A stretch of 42,903 bases of DNA from a virus. Position 1 is the first letter of the stretch. Each line of letters begins with the position of its first letter. The stretch is from positions 1 through 42,903 of the IMG/VR virus record IMGVR_UViG_3300032132_000742; one strand, 5' to 3'. The notes beneath the pieces are model-generated. The model saw only the letters and a program-made list of their open reading frames with translations, was not told where the DNA came from and made no database searches. Positions 14,807-21,876 of this stretch are shown piece by piece. The translations under genes and the position numbers were made by a program.

Positions 14807-14840
14807 GAGGGCGCGGCCTGCCAGGGCGGGCCGCGCCCTC
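14807..14840. repeat. 12-bp perfect hairpin between ArdC and the 191-residue gene
   Basis: GAGGGCGCGGCC (14807-14818) pairs perfectly with GGCCGCGCCCTC (14829-14840) around a 10-nt loop. It starts 9 bp after the ArdC stop in the leftward reading. There is no T-run, so simple termination is unlikely. A similar hairpin plus a shared GAGCCACT leader precedes ArdC, so this looks like a repeated intergenic module that sets expression or RNA stability. Confidence 0.6.
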
Positions 14841-14849
14841 TGCGCTGCG

Positions 14850-15764
14850 TCAGGCGGCCTTGCGGTCGTTGAGGGCGGCCAGGCCTTGGAAGGCTTCGAG
14901 GTATTCCGCCGCGTCGGAGGCGCGGGCGGCGGCGGTGAAAATCGCCTTCTTGTCGGCCTTCAAGACGCCCAGCCAATTCTCGATATAGCGGGCATGATCG
15001 GCGCGGGGCTCGGCGGCGATGCCCAGGCTGGCGCAGAGATAGGCCGCGCCCAGCTCGGCAACCAGCTCCTCCATCGCGTAGCCGTCATCGCCGAAGCGCT
15101 GGCCGCCCAAGTCGCGGTCGAGCCGGCGCTCGTGCTTGGTCCAGTGGGTCAGCTCGTGGAGGAGCACGCCATAAGCGTTTTCGGTGGCGGTCGCGCCATC
15201 GGTGTCCTTGAACTGGTCCCAGTCGGGCATGCCGACAAAGTCATGGCTCGGCGAGTAGAAGGCGCGGCCCTGGCCATAGCGGATATCCGCGCCGGTGGCG
15301 GTAACGAAGCGCTCGGCATGGGCCAGGCGCTCGGCCAGGTCGGGCCGCTCCACGGTGGGCAGCTCGTAGCCGTCGACCTGGGCGGCGTTGAACACGTGCG
15401 AGCATTTGAGGAAACGAATGGTGCGCTCGTTCTCCTCGCCGCCCTCCGCCGGATCGCGCACGACCGTCTGGCCGGCATAGACAATGAGCGTGCCGCGCTC
15501 GCCCTTGCGGACCTGCGCGCCGGCACCATGCCATTGCTTGTAGCTGGCCCACTGGTTGGCGGGGTAGGCGCGCTCCTGCGCCTCGAACCACAACATCACG
15601 ACGTTGACGCCCCGGTAGCGGTGGCCGGTGGTGGCGTTGTGCGGCATGCCGCCAGCGGCCCCGGCGGTCCAGGGCATGACCCACTGGTCTCCGCATGCGC
15701 CGGCCTCGATGGCGCGGATGATTTGGTTGGTCACGTCCTGGTGCAAGTCTCGTTTGTGTGCCAT
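14850..15764 (-). CDS. ardC: ArdC-family antirestriction protein
   Basis: 304 residues. The N-terminal half (about 1-125) is the ArdC ssDNA-binding domain (HQDVTNQIIRAIEAG, NATTGHRYRGVNVVMLW, NQWASYKQWHGAGAQVRKGE). The C-terminal half is a zincin-like metallopeptidase (MPTase-PolyVal) with LLHELTHWTKHERRLDRDL at about 198-216, where HELTH is the HExxH site. ArdC proteins protect incoming DNA from type I/II restriction and coat ssDNA. The start ATG at 15764 has GAGGAACCGAGAAA upstream. It is the second gene of a leftward operon under a three-operator promoter. Confidence 0.92.
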   Translation of the reverse strand: MAHKRDLHQDVTNQIIRAIEAGACGDQWVMPWTAGAAGGMPHNATTGHRYRGVNVVMLWFEAQERAYPANQWASYKQWHGAGAQVRKGERGTLIVYAGQTVVRDPAEGGEENERTIRFLKCSHVFNAAQVDGYELPTVERPDLAERLAHAERFVTATGADIRYGQGRAFYSPSHDFVGMPDWDQFKDTDGATATENAYGVLLHELTHWTKHERRLDRDLGGQRFGDDGYAMEELVAELGAAYLCASLGIAAEPRADHARYIENWLGVLKADKKAIFTAAARASDAAEYLEAFQGLAALNDRKAA

Positions 15765-15809
15765 TTTCTCGGTTCCTCTTGGTTGCGTGGTAGTGGCTCG
15801 GAGGGATGG

Positions 15810-15844
15810 CGGCCGGCGCGCGGGGTGCAACCCAGCGCCGGCCG
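15810..15844. repeat. 10-bp perfect hairpin upstream of ArdC
   Basis: CGGCCGGCGC (15810-15819) and GCGCCGGCCG (15835-15844) form a perfect stem with a 15-nt loop, located between the 66-residue gene and ArdC. It is followed, in the direction of transcription, by CCGAGCCACTACCAC, a motif that also follows the hairpin at 14807-14840. The two intergenic regions are therefore built alike. Confidence 0.6.
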
Positions 15845-15851
15845 TTTTGGT

Positions 15852-16052
15852 TCAGGTGATCTCAACCAGCGTTTCGGCTATGCGATTGGCCTGGGCCGCC
15901 TGAAGGCGAAGTTGCGCCGCCATTTCGCTGTAGCGCTTGGGCAGCTCGTCGGCGATGTTCTCCCAGGCGTGCGCCTTGTCGTTGAGCGCGTTAATCACCA
16001 TCCAGAGATCGCTATCGCTTTCGAAGGCCTCGCGGATGCGTTCGGTTTGCAT
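15852..16052 (-). CDS. 66-residue helical protein, first gene of antirestriction operon
   Basis: Entirely helical, with MQTERIREAFESDSDLWMVI, NALNDKAHAWENIADELPKR and a final QANRIAETLVEIT. GAGGAG lies 8 nt before the ATG at 16052. No family recognised. As the first gene behind the three-operator promoter it would be made in the same burst as ArdC, and may be a partner of it. Confidence 0.65.
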   Translation of the reverse strand: MQTERIREAFESDSDLWMVINALNDKAHAWENIADELPKRYSEMAAQLRLQAAQANRIAETLVEIT

Positions 16053-16091
16053 TTCGTTTGCTCCTCGGTTGCGTGTCCCGCCGGCCGAATG

Positions 16092-16159
16092 CCCAACGGT
16101 TGGGTATTAGTAAGCCCAACGGTTGGGCAGTGTCAAGGGAAAAATACCCAACGGTTGGG
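16092..16159 (-). promoter_or_regulatory. Antirestriction promoter with three CCCAACGGTTGGG operators
   Basis: Three identical copies of the 13-bp palindrome CCCAACGGTTGGG at 16092-16104, 16115-16127 and 16147-16159 (centres 23 and 32 bp apart). On the minus strand a perfect -35, TTGACA (16131-16136), and a -10, TTACTA (16108-16113) or TACTAA, are 17-18 bp apart. The middle operator fills the spacer, one lies downstream of the -10 and one upstream of the -35. This is a tightly repressible strong promoter for the ArdC operon. The small XRE protein encoded at the operon's end is the likely repressor (inferred). Confidence 0.85.
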
Positions 16160-16216
16160 TTGGCGCTGCCGCCTGCGATCTCGCCGGCGCACGACCTGGC
16201 CCCCACCCGGCGGCAT

Positions 16217-16231
16217 GTGCACGGCGTGCAC
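16217..16231. repeat. Dispersed 15-bp palindrome, copy 2
   Basis: GTGCACGGCGTGCAC, identical to copy 1. It is in non-coding DNA, 58 bp upstream of the third antirestriction operator, so coding constraint does not explain it here. Confidence 0.6.
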
Positions 16232-16299
16232 TCCCGACCTCCTGAAGCCAATCAAGTTGCGCTGGAGCGTGGGCTTTGCTCGCCTCGCGGGTGCGGGGA

Positions 16300-16530
16300 G
16301 GGTGCCTGTTACAGTCCCGTTGCAGGGTTTGTTGCAGTACTATCGAGTGATATCAATGGGTTACGGGCGCTGTAACGCTGAAACGCTGAAACACGGAAAA
16401 ATACGGATGCGCGCGCGCTCGCACGCACGTAGGCAAACACGTGTTACAGCGTTACAGCGTTACACTACCTCTAAGTCATTGAAATATAACAATACTACTG
16501 CAACAAAACTGTAACAGGGGTGTAACAGGG
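16300..16530. repeat. GTTACA/TGTAAC repeat region upstream of terS (candidate origin or packaging site)
   Basis: The gene-free stretch 16053-16575 holds the antirestriction promoter, the GTGCAC palindrome and this repeat region. Seven hexamers occur: GTTACA at 16308, 16443, 16451 and 16459, TGTAAC at 16371, 16510 and 16521. Three tandem 8-bp units (GTTACAGC, GTTACAGC, GTTACACT; 16443-16466) face an inverted array GCTGTAAC, GCTGAAAC, GCTGAAAC (16369-16392), giving an imperfect 25-bp inverted repeat with a 50-bp gap. The DNA is clearly more AT-rich toward terS. This could be a replication origin with iterons, or the pac/cos recognition site that terS often neighbours. Which is right cannot be told from sequence. 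Confidence 0.6.
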
Positions 16531-16575
16531 CCGGTGATGACGGCTTAAGGCATTAAAATATAAGGGTTTTATTCG

Positions 16576-17175
16576 ATGGATCAGAAATCGGGGATCAAGG
16601 CGGCATTCGACCTGGCATTGGCGCGCGCCGGCGAGCGTGCCGAGGCCGAGCAACTGCCATTGCTGCCGCCCGGCGCTGACCAGGCCGACCAGGCTGGGGC
16701 GGATGGGAATGAGCCGCGCGGGCGCGGCCGCCCGCCCGGCGCGAAGAACAAATCAACCGAGGCGATGGCCGAATATCTGTTGACCCGGCACAGCTCGCCG
16801 CTCGAAGGCATGGCGCGGCTTGCCGGGGCGAACCTCTACGAGCTGGCGGCGGAGTTCGGGGCGACGTCGCCGGAGTTCGACCAGCTCTACCGCCTGGCCA
16901 AGCTCCAGCTTGAGGCCTCGGTGGCGCTGGCGCCCTACCTGCATTCCAAGCAGCCCGTCGCGATCGACGCGGGCGAGCATGGCCTGGTCTCGCTCACGCT
17001 CATGGTCTCGGAAGGTACGGCGCAGGCCTTGATGCCGGGGGATGGCGCGCGGGATGTCACGGTCGAAGTGATCGAATTGGAAAGCGTGGAAAATCAAGGG
17101 GTTAGCGGGAAGGACAAGCCGGAGTTGGACAAGCACCAGTTGGACAAACCGCAAAAAAACGAGGCCGATCAATGA
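16576..17175 (+). CDS. Terminase small subunit-like protein
   Basis: 199 residues, directly upstream of the large terminase. The region RGRGRPPGAKNKSTEAMAEY (about 49-68) is an AT-hook/DNA-binding segment found in small-terminase-like phage proteins, followed by a helical part (EGMARLAGANLYELAAEFGA). AAGGG lies 9 nt before the ATG. The C-terminus is acidic and Lys/Gln-rich with two LDK(H/P)QL-type repeats. Small terminase function, which is recognising packaging DNA and assisting the large subunit, is inferred from position and the AT-hook; sequence conservation in this class is low. Confidence 0.7.
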   Translation: MDQKSGIKAAFDLALARAGERAEAEQLPLLPPGADQADQAGADGNEPRGRGRPPGAKNKSTEAMAEYLLTRHSSPLEGMARLAGANLYELAAEFGATSPEFDQLYRLAKLQLEASVALAPYLHSKQPVAIDAGEHGLVSLTLMVSEGTAQALMPGDGARDVTVEVIELESVENQGVSGKDKPELDKHQLDKPQKNEADQ

Positions 17176-17447
17176 CTTGCGCAGACCACGGCGTTAATGC
17201 CCTATCAACCGCCGGCCTTCGCCGCGCGCCCTCGCCAGCCAGCCGCGCGGCCTCGCCAGGTGAATATGGGACCCATCGAGGGGGGGGCATCCACCACGCG
17301 CGCGGCCGGCCGGGTCCCCTCCGGGGGGGTGTCAGGGAGCGCCCCCGATTTCCTGTTTGCCCTCTTCGAGGCGGCGAAATCCTCTCCAGCGGGTGGGGTG
17401 CGGGGAAGGGGGCAACGACCGATCGGGGTCAGGGGTGGCGCCGGTGA
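17172..17447 (+). CDS. Doubtful Arg/Gly-rich reading frame between terminase genes
   Basis: An open frame of 91 codons whose ATG overlaps the terS stop (ATGA) and whose stop overlaps the proposed terL start (GTGA). The overlaps favour it. Against it, the product (MTCADHGVNALSTAGL, then Gly/Arg-rich) is low complexity and codon bias is poor. A second frame from 17197 (MPYQPPAFAARPRQ) has better third-position GC but runs 180 nt into terL. Either may be real; the stretch could also be a spacer with RNA or packaging function. Confidence 0.25.
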   Translation: MTCADHGVNALSTAGLRRAPSPASRAASPGEYGTHRGGGIHHARGRPGPLRGGVRERPRFPVCPLRGGEILSSGWGAGKGATTDRGQGWRR

Positions 17448-19000
17448 GCCAGCTCAAGATCGGCTGGGCCGAGCCGGGGCCGGTCTCCGCGCAGTTCATG
17501 CAGGCCGATGCCGCGGTGTCGTGTCTGAACGGCCCCATCGGGTCGGGGAAGACGACGACCAACTTCGTCAAGCACCTTGCCAACGCCATGCGCCAGCGGC
17601 CCTCCACGCGAGACGGTGTGCGTAAATACCGGGTCGCGGTGATCCGCAACACCTATCGTCAGCTCTGGCGCTCGACGCTGCCCTCGTGGTGGAAGCGCGT
17701 GCCGCAGAACACCGGTACCTGGACCGGCTCCAAGGACGGCCCGGCGACGCATCGTATCAAGTTCGTGCTCAATGACGGCTCGAAGGTCGATTTCGAGGCC
17801 ATGTTCGCGGCGATCGGCGATCACGATGTCGAAGAGTTCATGCGCGGCTTCGAGACCACGGGGTTCTATCTAAACGAGCTCGACACCCTGGCCGAGGAGG
17901 TCTTGACCTATGCGCGCGGCCGCGCCGGCCGCTACCCCGATATGGAGGATGGCGGTCCGTCCTGGTACGGCGTCACGGCCGACTGCAACGCCCCGGAATT
18001 CGATAGCTGGCTGCACAACAAGATCGTCAACGAGTGGACCGAAGGGATCGATTTCTTCCGCCAACCGCCGGCGATGCTGCGCGACCAGGCAGGCGTGCTC
18101 ACGTCGGCCGGGGCGGTCGTCGTCAATCCCGAAAGCGAAAACCTCGCGAACCTCCCGGAGGGCTACTACTGGAACCAGGTCAAGGATCAGCCCGCCCATT
18201 ACGTCCAGCGCATGATCCTCAACGAGTTCGGTTACAACCGCGATGGCAAGGCGGTGTTCCCGGAGTTCAACGACCAGTTCCACGTCGCCAAGCGTGAGCT
18301 CGAACCCGTGGAGACGCTGCCGCTCCTGATTGGGGCGGATGCGGGTTTGTCGCCGGCCGCCATCATCCGCCAGAGGTTGCCAAACGGACAGTGGCGCGCC
18401 CTCGACGAGCTCTGCTGCGAGCATGGCACCGGCCCTAAGCGCTTTTCGCGACAGCTCAACCAGCTTCTGGCCGAGCGATACGGCGGTTGGAGGCCCGAGG
18501 GCATCAAGGGTTGGGCCGATCCCTCTGCCGCCTACGGCGCCGACACCACGGAGGGCGAGGCGGCATGGATCGACACCGTCGCTTCGGAGACCGGCATTCG
18601 CTTTCGCCCGGCGCCTGGCGCCAACAAGCTGATCCCGAGGCTCGAAGCGGTGCGCCAGACCCTCACGCGCCTGATCGACGGCGAGGTGCCTGGCAACCTG
18701 CTTTCGCCGCGCTGCCGCACGCTCCGTAAAGCCTACGCGGCAGGCTACCGATACCGTCGCATCAAGTCGATCGAGGGCCATTCGGTGGTCTACACGACGG
18801 AGCCGGTCAAGGATGAATACTCGCATGTCGCCGATGCGGACCAGTACGTCACCTTGGCCTGCGGCGAATACGACGCCGTGCTCGGCCGTAAGTCGGCGGC
18901 GGCGGCGGCGAGGGGGCAGAGCCACGCCGTGTCTGACTTGAAGCCGCGCGGCGGCTGGCGAGACGATCGCCGGCAAACTCGCGCTATTCGAGGGGGCTAG
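17444..19000 (+). CDS. Terminase large subunit
   Basis: 518 residues. An ATPase domain carries Walker A GPIGSGKTT at about 29-37 and Walker B-like FYLNELD at about 141-147. The C-terminal nuclease domain has LIGADAGLSPAA at about 292-303 with the first catalytic Asp, and DEYSHVADADQYV near 455-470 with later acidic residues. This powers DNA packaging into the prohead. Length and motif order match podoviral/siphoviral large terminases. The GTG at 17444 is preferred (AGGGG about 8 nt upstream); in-frame GTG 17435 or ATG 17357 are possible. The last 35 residues are basic and probably flexible. Confidence 0.92.
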   Translation: MSQLKIGWAEPGPVSAQFMQADAAVSCLNGPIGSGKTTTNFVKHLANAMRQRPSTRDGVRKYRVAVIRNTYRQLWRSTLPSWWKRVPQNTGTWTGSKDGPATHRIKFVLNDGSKVDFEAMFAAIGDHDVEEFMRGFETTGFYLNELDTLAEEVLTYARGRAGRYPDMEDGGPSWYGVTADCNAPEFDSWLHNKIVNEWTEGIDFFRQPPAMLRDQAGVLTSAGAVVVNPESENLANLPEGYYWNQVKDQPAHYVQRMILNEFGYNRDGKAVFPEFNDQFHVAKRELEPVETLPLLIGADAGLSPAAIIRQRLPNGQWRALDELCCEHGTGPKRFSRQLNQLLAERYGGWRPEGIKGWADPSAAYGADTTEGEAAWIDTVASETGIRFRPAPGANKLIPRLEAVRQTLTRLIDGEVPGNLLSPRCRTLRKAYAAGYRYRRIKSIEGHSVVYTTEPVKDEYSHVADADQYVTLACGEYDAVLGRKSAAAAARGQSHAVSDLKPRGGWRDDRRQTRAIRGG

Positions 19001-19004
19001 TGCC

Positions 19005-19337
19005 ATGAAGACTATCGAGTTTGAGGCGCTTGAATTCAACGCCGAACGGCCGCTGGGTGCGCAGCTCGCGGCGGCGCGGGCTATGGGCTGCCCGTACAAG
19101 ATCCTGCAAAGCAAAACCGGACTTTCGCGCGAGAAAATCCGGAAGCTGGTCAGCGAGGAGTTCTTCGGCCCTCGCGCGGCTTTTGAGCACGCGGTGGGCG
19201 AGGCGATGATGGCGCTCTGCGGCTCGTTGTGGACTTTCGGCGAGGTGACCCTCGTTGTGGACGGTCGCGCGCTCGCCAGCGTCAGTATCGATTGGCAGTC
19301 GGCCGAGGCGAAGACGGTGTACCTGGACAAGCCGTGA
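19005..19337 (+). CDS. Hypothetical protein downstream of terminase
   Basis: 110 residues, ATG 4 nt after the terL stop with GAGGGGG about 8 nt upstream. A possible HTH is seen at KILQSKTGLSREKIRKLVSE (about 32-51). The C-terminal half is a mix of strands. No known family. It may regulate late expression or assist packaging; both are guesses. It is the last gene before a terminator-like palindrome. Confidence 0.65.
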   Translation: MKTIEFEALEFNAERPLGAQLAAARAMGCPYKILQSKTGLSREKIRKLVSEEFFGPRAAFEHAVGEAMMALCGSLWTFGEVTLVVDGRALASVSIDWQSAEAKTVYLDKP

Positions 19338-19372
19338 AACTGATCGGCGGAAACGCTGGCGTCTCGCTCAAC

Positions 19373-19396
19373 TAAAATGCCCATGGGCATTTTAGG
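19373..19396. terminator. 24-bp perfect palindrome (terminator or operator)
   Basis: The sequence from 19373 to 19396 equals its own reverse complement, centred on CCATGG, with A-rich and T-rich flanks (CTAAAATGCC, GGCATTTTAG). As RNA it gives a 10-bp stem with a CATG loop and U-rich 3' side, which fits a bidirectional intrinsic terminator. It also ends only 3 bp before a strong -35, so it could be an operator for the late promoter. Confidence 0.65.
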
Positions 19397-19399
19397 CTT

Positions 19400-19428
19400 T
19401 GACATTGACCCCAATTGTCGATTCTTAA
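19400..19428 (+). promoter_or_regulatory. Late structural promoter
   Basis: A consensus -35, TTGACA (19400-19405), 17-bp spacer, and -10 TTCTTA (19423-19428; TCTTAA one base on). It lies in the only real gap between terminase and the head genes, upstream of the portal module. The spacer is AT-rich (TTGACCCCAATTGTCGA), unlike the surroundings. It should give strong host sigma70-type transcription of the structural genes. Confidence 0.6.
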
Positions 19429-19500
19429 CTCGGTCCCATCGAGACCGGGCGCGAACCCGCCCGACACGCTGATCGGAAAGCGCGAGCCGATGCGGACCTG

Positions 19501-19713
19501 ATGGTGGGCCTCTTTTCATCGAAAACCCCGACGCGCCAGGCGACGCCTGCCCGGCCGTCCGCCGATGAGGGCGCGGCCGAAGAGGCGCGGCGCAAGACCC
19601 TGGAGACGGTCGGCCGCAACGCCCGGCGCAGCGCCACGCTGCTGACCGGGGGGCAGGGGGTGACAGAGGCGCCGCCGGTGCGTCGCGCCAGCCTCTTGAG
19701 CGGGGCGGCCTGA
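19501..19713 (+). CDS. Small hypothetical protein upstream of portal
   Basis: 70 residues, beginning MVGLFSSKTPTRQATPARPS with a final RRASLLSGAA. Rich in Ala, Arg, Thr and probably disordered. Similar small Pro/Ala-rich proteins commonly sit just before podoviral portal genes. No ribosome binding site of note; ATG 19501 is the only sensible start. Function unknown. Confidence 0.6.
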   Translation: MVGLFSSKTPTRQATPARPSADEGAAEEARRKTLETVGRNARRSATLLTGGQGVTEAPPVRRASLLSGAA

Positions 19714-19714
19714 C

Positions 19715-21373
19715 ATGACCGACCGCGCAGAAATGTGGATCCACCGCAAGGAAACGGCGAGCGCCGACCGTATCGTCGCCGACGCCAAGTTCAAGGAGAT
19801 CCGCGACTACATCTTCCCTTCCGGCGAAGGCTTTATCGCCAAGGACACGCCCGGCGCCAACTCGCGCGCCAAGGTCTTCGACAACACCGGCGAGCTCGCC
19901 AACGACAACATGGCCGGTGGGATCCATGCCCTGGCCACCAACCCCGCGACCAAGTGGTTCGGATCCAAATTCGAGGACGAGGATCTGAACCAGGACGAGG
20001 ACGCAGCGCTCTGGCTGGCCGACAGCCGAAAGCGCATGTTCAGGGTCTATCAGGATCCCCGTGGCGGCTTCGGGCTCAACGCCCAGGAGTTCTATCTCCA
20101 GCTTTCGTCTTACGGAAATTCGCCTTTCTTCGTCGGCGACCGGCCGGGCCGCATGCCGCTGTTCCGCAGCCGCGCGCTCGCCGACGTCTACTGGTACGAG
20201 GACGCGGACGGCACGGTCGATACCGTCCTCTACGTGTTCCAGCTCTCCGCCCGCGCCGCCGTCCAGCAATGGGGCAACGCCGCCGGTATCAAGGTCGCCG
20301 AGAAGGCCGCCAACGGCAGGACCGCCGAGGAGAAATTCACGTTCCTCCACATCGCCGCGCCGCGCCGGAACCACAATCCGCGCAGCCCGCTGGCGCTCCA
20401 GATGCCGGTGATGAGCCTCTGGATCAACATCGACGAAAAGATCGAGATCTTGGAGAGTGGCTACCCGGAGTTGCCCTACATGACCGCGCGCTGGCGCAAG
20501 CGGCCCTCCGAACTGTATGCCAGAGGGGCAGGCCACAAGGCGCTACCTGACGTCAAGATGCTCCAGCGCTGGGACCGCGCCGGCATCATCGCCGCGGAGA
20601 AGACCATCGAGCCGTCGCTCGCCGTGCCCGACGACGGGGTGCTCGGCCCGATCACGCTCGAAGCCGGTGGGATCAATTATGTCCGCTCCGAGCTCTTCCA
20701 GCGCGGCGGCGCCTCGCCGATCCGGGCGATCGAGACCGGCGCGCGGCCCGACGTCGCCGAGGACAGCGCCGAGACCCGGCGGGTGCGCGTGCGCAACGCC
20801 TTCATGGCCCAGCTTCTCCAGCTCCTGCGCGACCCGCGCATGACGGCGACCCAGTCCTTGCAGCTCGAAGAGGAGCAACTGCGCAGCATGTCGCCGGTGC
20901 TGACCCAGCTCGAAAGCGAATGGATCGGCCCCCTGGTTGACCGCACCTTCTCGGTCATGCTCCGTGGCGGGCTGTTCGCCGATCTGCCGCCGGCGCTCCA
21001 GGAGCGCGCGGCCGAAGGCTCGATCCGCATCGAGACATCCTTCATCTCGCCACTCTCGAAGGCGCAAAAGCTCTCCGAAGCGCGGGCGATCTCGCAGACC
21101 ATGGACATCATGGGGCCGGCGATCCAGGCCGACCCCTCGATCCTCGACAACCAGGACATGGATGAGACCTATCGCGACGTCGCGGAAAATGTCGGCGTTC
21201 CGATCGAGCTCCTGCGGCCAGTGGCGCAGATCGAGGCCATGCGCAAGGCCCGCCAGGAAGCCGCCGAAGCCCGCGAGGAACGAGAGGCCGCCAAGGACGC
21301 CGCCGTGGTCGCCAAGCAGGCGCTGCCGGCAGCGCAGGCCGCCGGGCTCGTGCCGCAGGCGGAGGCCGCCTGA
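19715..21373 (+). CDS. Portal protein (podoviral head-to-tail connector)
   Basis: 552 residues matching the T7-type head-tail connector family: an opening AEMWIHRKETASADRIVADA, FKEIRDYIFP, the mid segment SSYGNSPFFVGDRPGRMPLF and WYEDADGTVDTVLYVFQLSA, then TQSLQLEEEQLRSMSPVLTQ and SEWIGPLVDRTFSVMLRGG. It would form the dodecameric ring at the capsid vertex for DNA entry and exit. The C-terminal 70 residues are a long charged helix and Ala-rich tail (EEREAAKDAAVVAKQ). Clear support for podovirus morphology. Confidence 0.93.
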   Translation: MTDRAEMWIHRKETASADRIVADAKFKEIRDYIFPSGEGFIAKDTPGANSRAKVFDNTGELANDNMAGGIHALATNPATKWFGSKFEDEDLNQDEDAALWLADSRKRMFRVYQDPRGGFGLNAQEFYLQLSSYGNSPFFVGDRPGRMPLFRSRALADVYWYEDADGTVDTVLYVFQLSARAAVQQWGNAAGIKVAEKAANGRTAEEKFTFLHIAAPRRNHNPRSPLALQMPVMSLWINIDEKIEILESGYPELPYMTARWRKRPSELYARGAGHKALPDVKMLQRWDRAGIIAAEKTIEPSLAVPDDGVLGPITLEAGGINYVRSELFQRGGASPIRAIETGARPDVAEDSAETRRVRVRNAFMAQLLQLLRDPRMTATQSLQLEEEQLRSMSPVLTQLESEWIGPLVDRTFSVMLRGGLFADLPPALQERAAEGSIRIETSFISPLSKAQKLSEARAISQTMDIMGPAIQADPSILDNQDMDETYRDVAENVGVPIELLRPVAQIEAMRKARQEAAEAREEREAAKDAAVVAKQALPAAQAAGLVPQAEAA

Positions 21374-21669
21374 TGGCAACACAGACCGGACAATCCAGCC
21401 AGGAGGCCGCCGAGACGGCAGAGCGACGTGTTGCCCAGGCCTATCGGCAGGTTTTCGAGGGTTCGCCCGAAGCGGAGATCGCCCTGGCGGACCTGCTGGA
21501 GTTTTGCAGCATCGGCCGCACACAGTATCAGCCTGGGATGAGCGCCCTGGATCTGGCCTACGAGGAAGGCAAGCGCCGTGTCGCGCTCCGCGTCACCAGT
21601 TTTTTACACCTCGCCGATCGAGAGATCGCCCGCCGCGCGTCGCAAACGCGCGCCACGCTAGGAGACTAG
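21373..21669 (+). CDS. Bbp19-like structural protein
   Basis: 98 residues with ALADLLEFCSIGRTQYQPGM, SALDLAYEEGKRRVALRVTS, matching the Bbp19 family of podovirus genomes, which lies next to the portal gene. The role is not established; it is usually considered structural or head-assembly related. ATG shares one base with the portal stop (TGATG). Residues 1-25 are Gln/Thr/Ala-rich. Confidence 0.75.
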   Translation: MATQTGQSSQEAAETAERRVAQAYRQVFEGSPEAEIALADLLEFCSIGRTQYQPGMSALDLAYEEGKRRVALRVTSFLHLADREIARRASQTRATLGD

Positions 21670-21672
21670 ACC

Positions 21673-21870
21673 ATGCCGAACCCATCGAAACCCAAGGCGA
21701 AACCCAAGCCGCCGCCCGTGCAGGACGCGCACGCTCGCCGCGAGCTCGGCAAGATCCGCAAGGCGCTCGCCGCCTGCGCAGCCTTTGCCGCATCGCTCGA
21801 CGGCCTGCCGTCGCCGGCGGAGGAAAAGCGCCAGGCGTTCCTCGACGCTGTTGCCAAGCTCAAGCGGTAG
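21673..21870 (+). CDS. Small Lys/Pro-rich hypothetical protein
   Basis: 65 residues: a Lys/Pro N-terminus (MPNPSKPKAKPKPPPVQD) and an Ala-rich helix (RKALAACAAFAASLDG) with EEKRQAFLDAVAKLKR at the end. GGAG lies about 9 nt before the ATG. Unknown, possibly a capsid-assembly accessory. Confidence 0.6.
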   Translation: MPNPSKPKAKPKPPPVQDAHARRELGKIRKALAACAAFAASLDGLPSPAEEKRQAFLDAVAKLKR

Positions 21871-21876
21871 CGGCTC

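Noticed and set aside
13728-16514. 928-codon plus-strand open frame opposite the antirestriction operon
   Set aside because: It runs antisense to ArdC and its neighbours, which have clear domains and start signals. The translated product is Ala/Gly/Val-rich shadow sequence.
17197-17625. Alternative gene MPYQPPAFAARPRQ overlapping the start of terL
   Set aside because: It would overlap the terminase ATPase domain by 180 nt, including Walker A, and the overlap portion is clearly terL out of frame.
17870-20536. Very long open frame (888 codons) on the minus strand opposite terL and the portal gene
   Set aside because: It is the antisense shadow of two certain genes in high-GC DNA. The product has no recognisable domain and it would cross the late promoter region.
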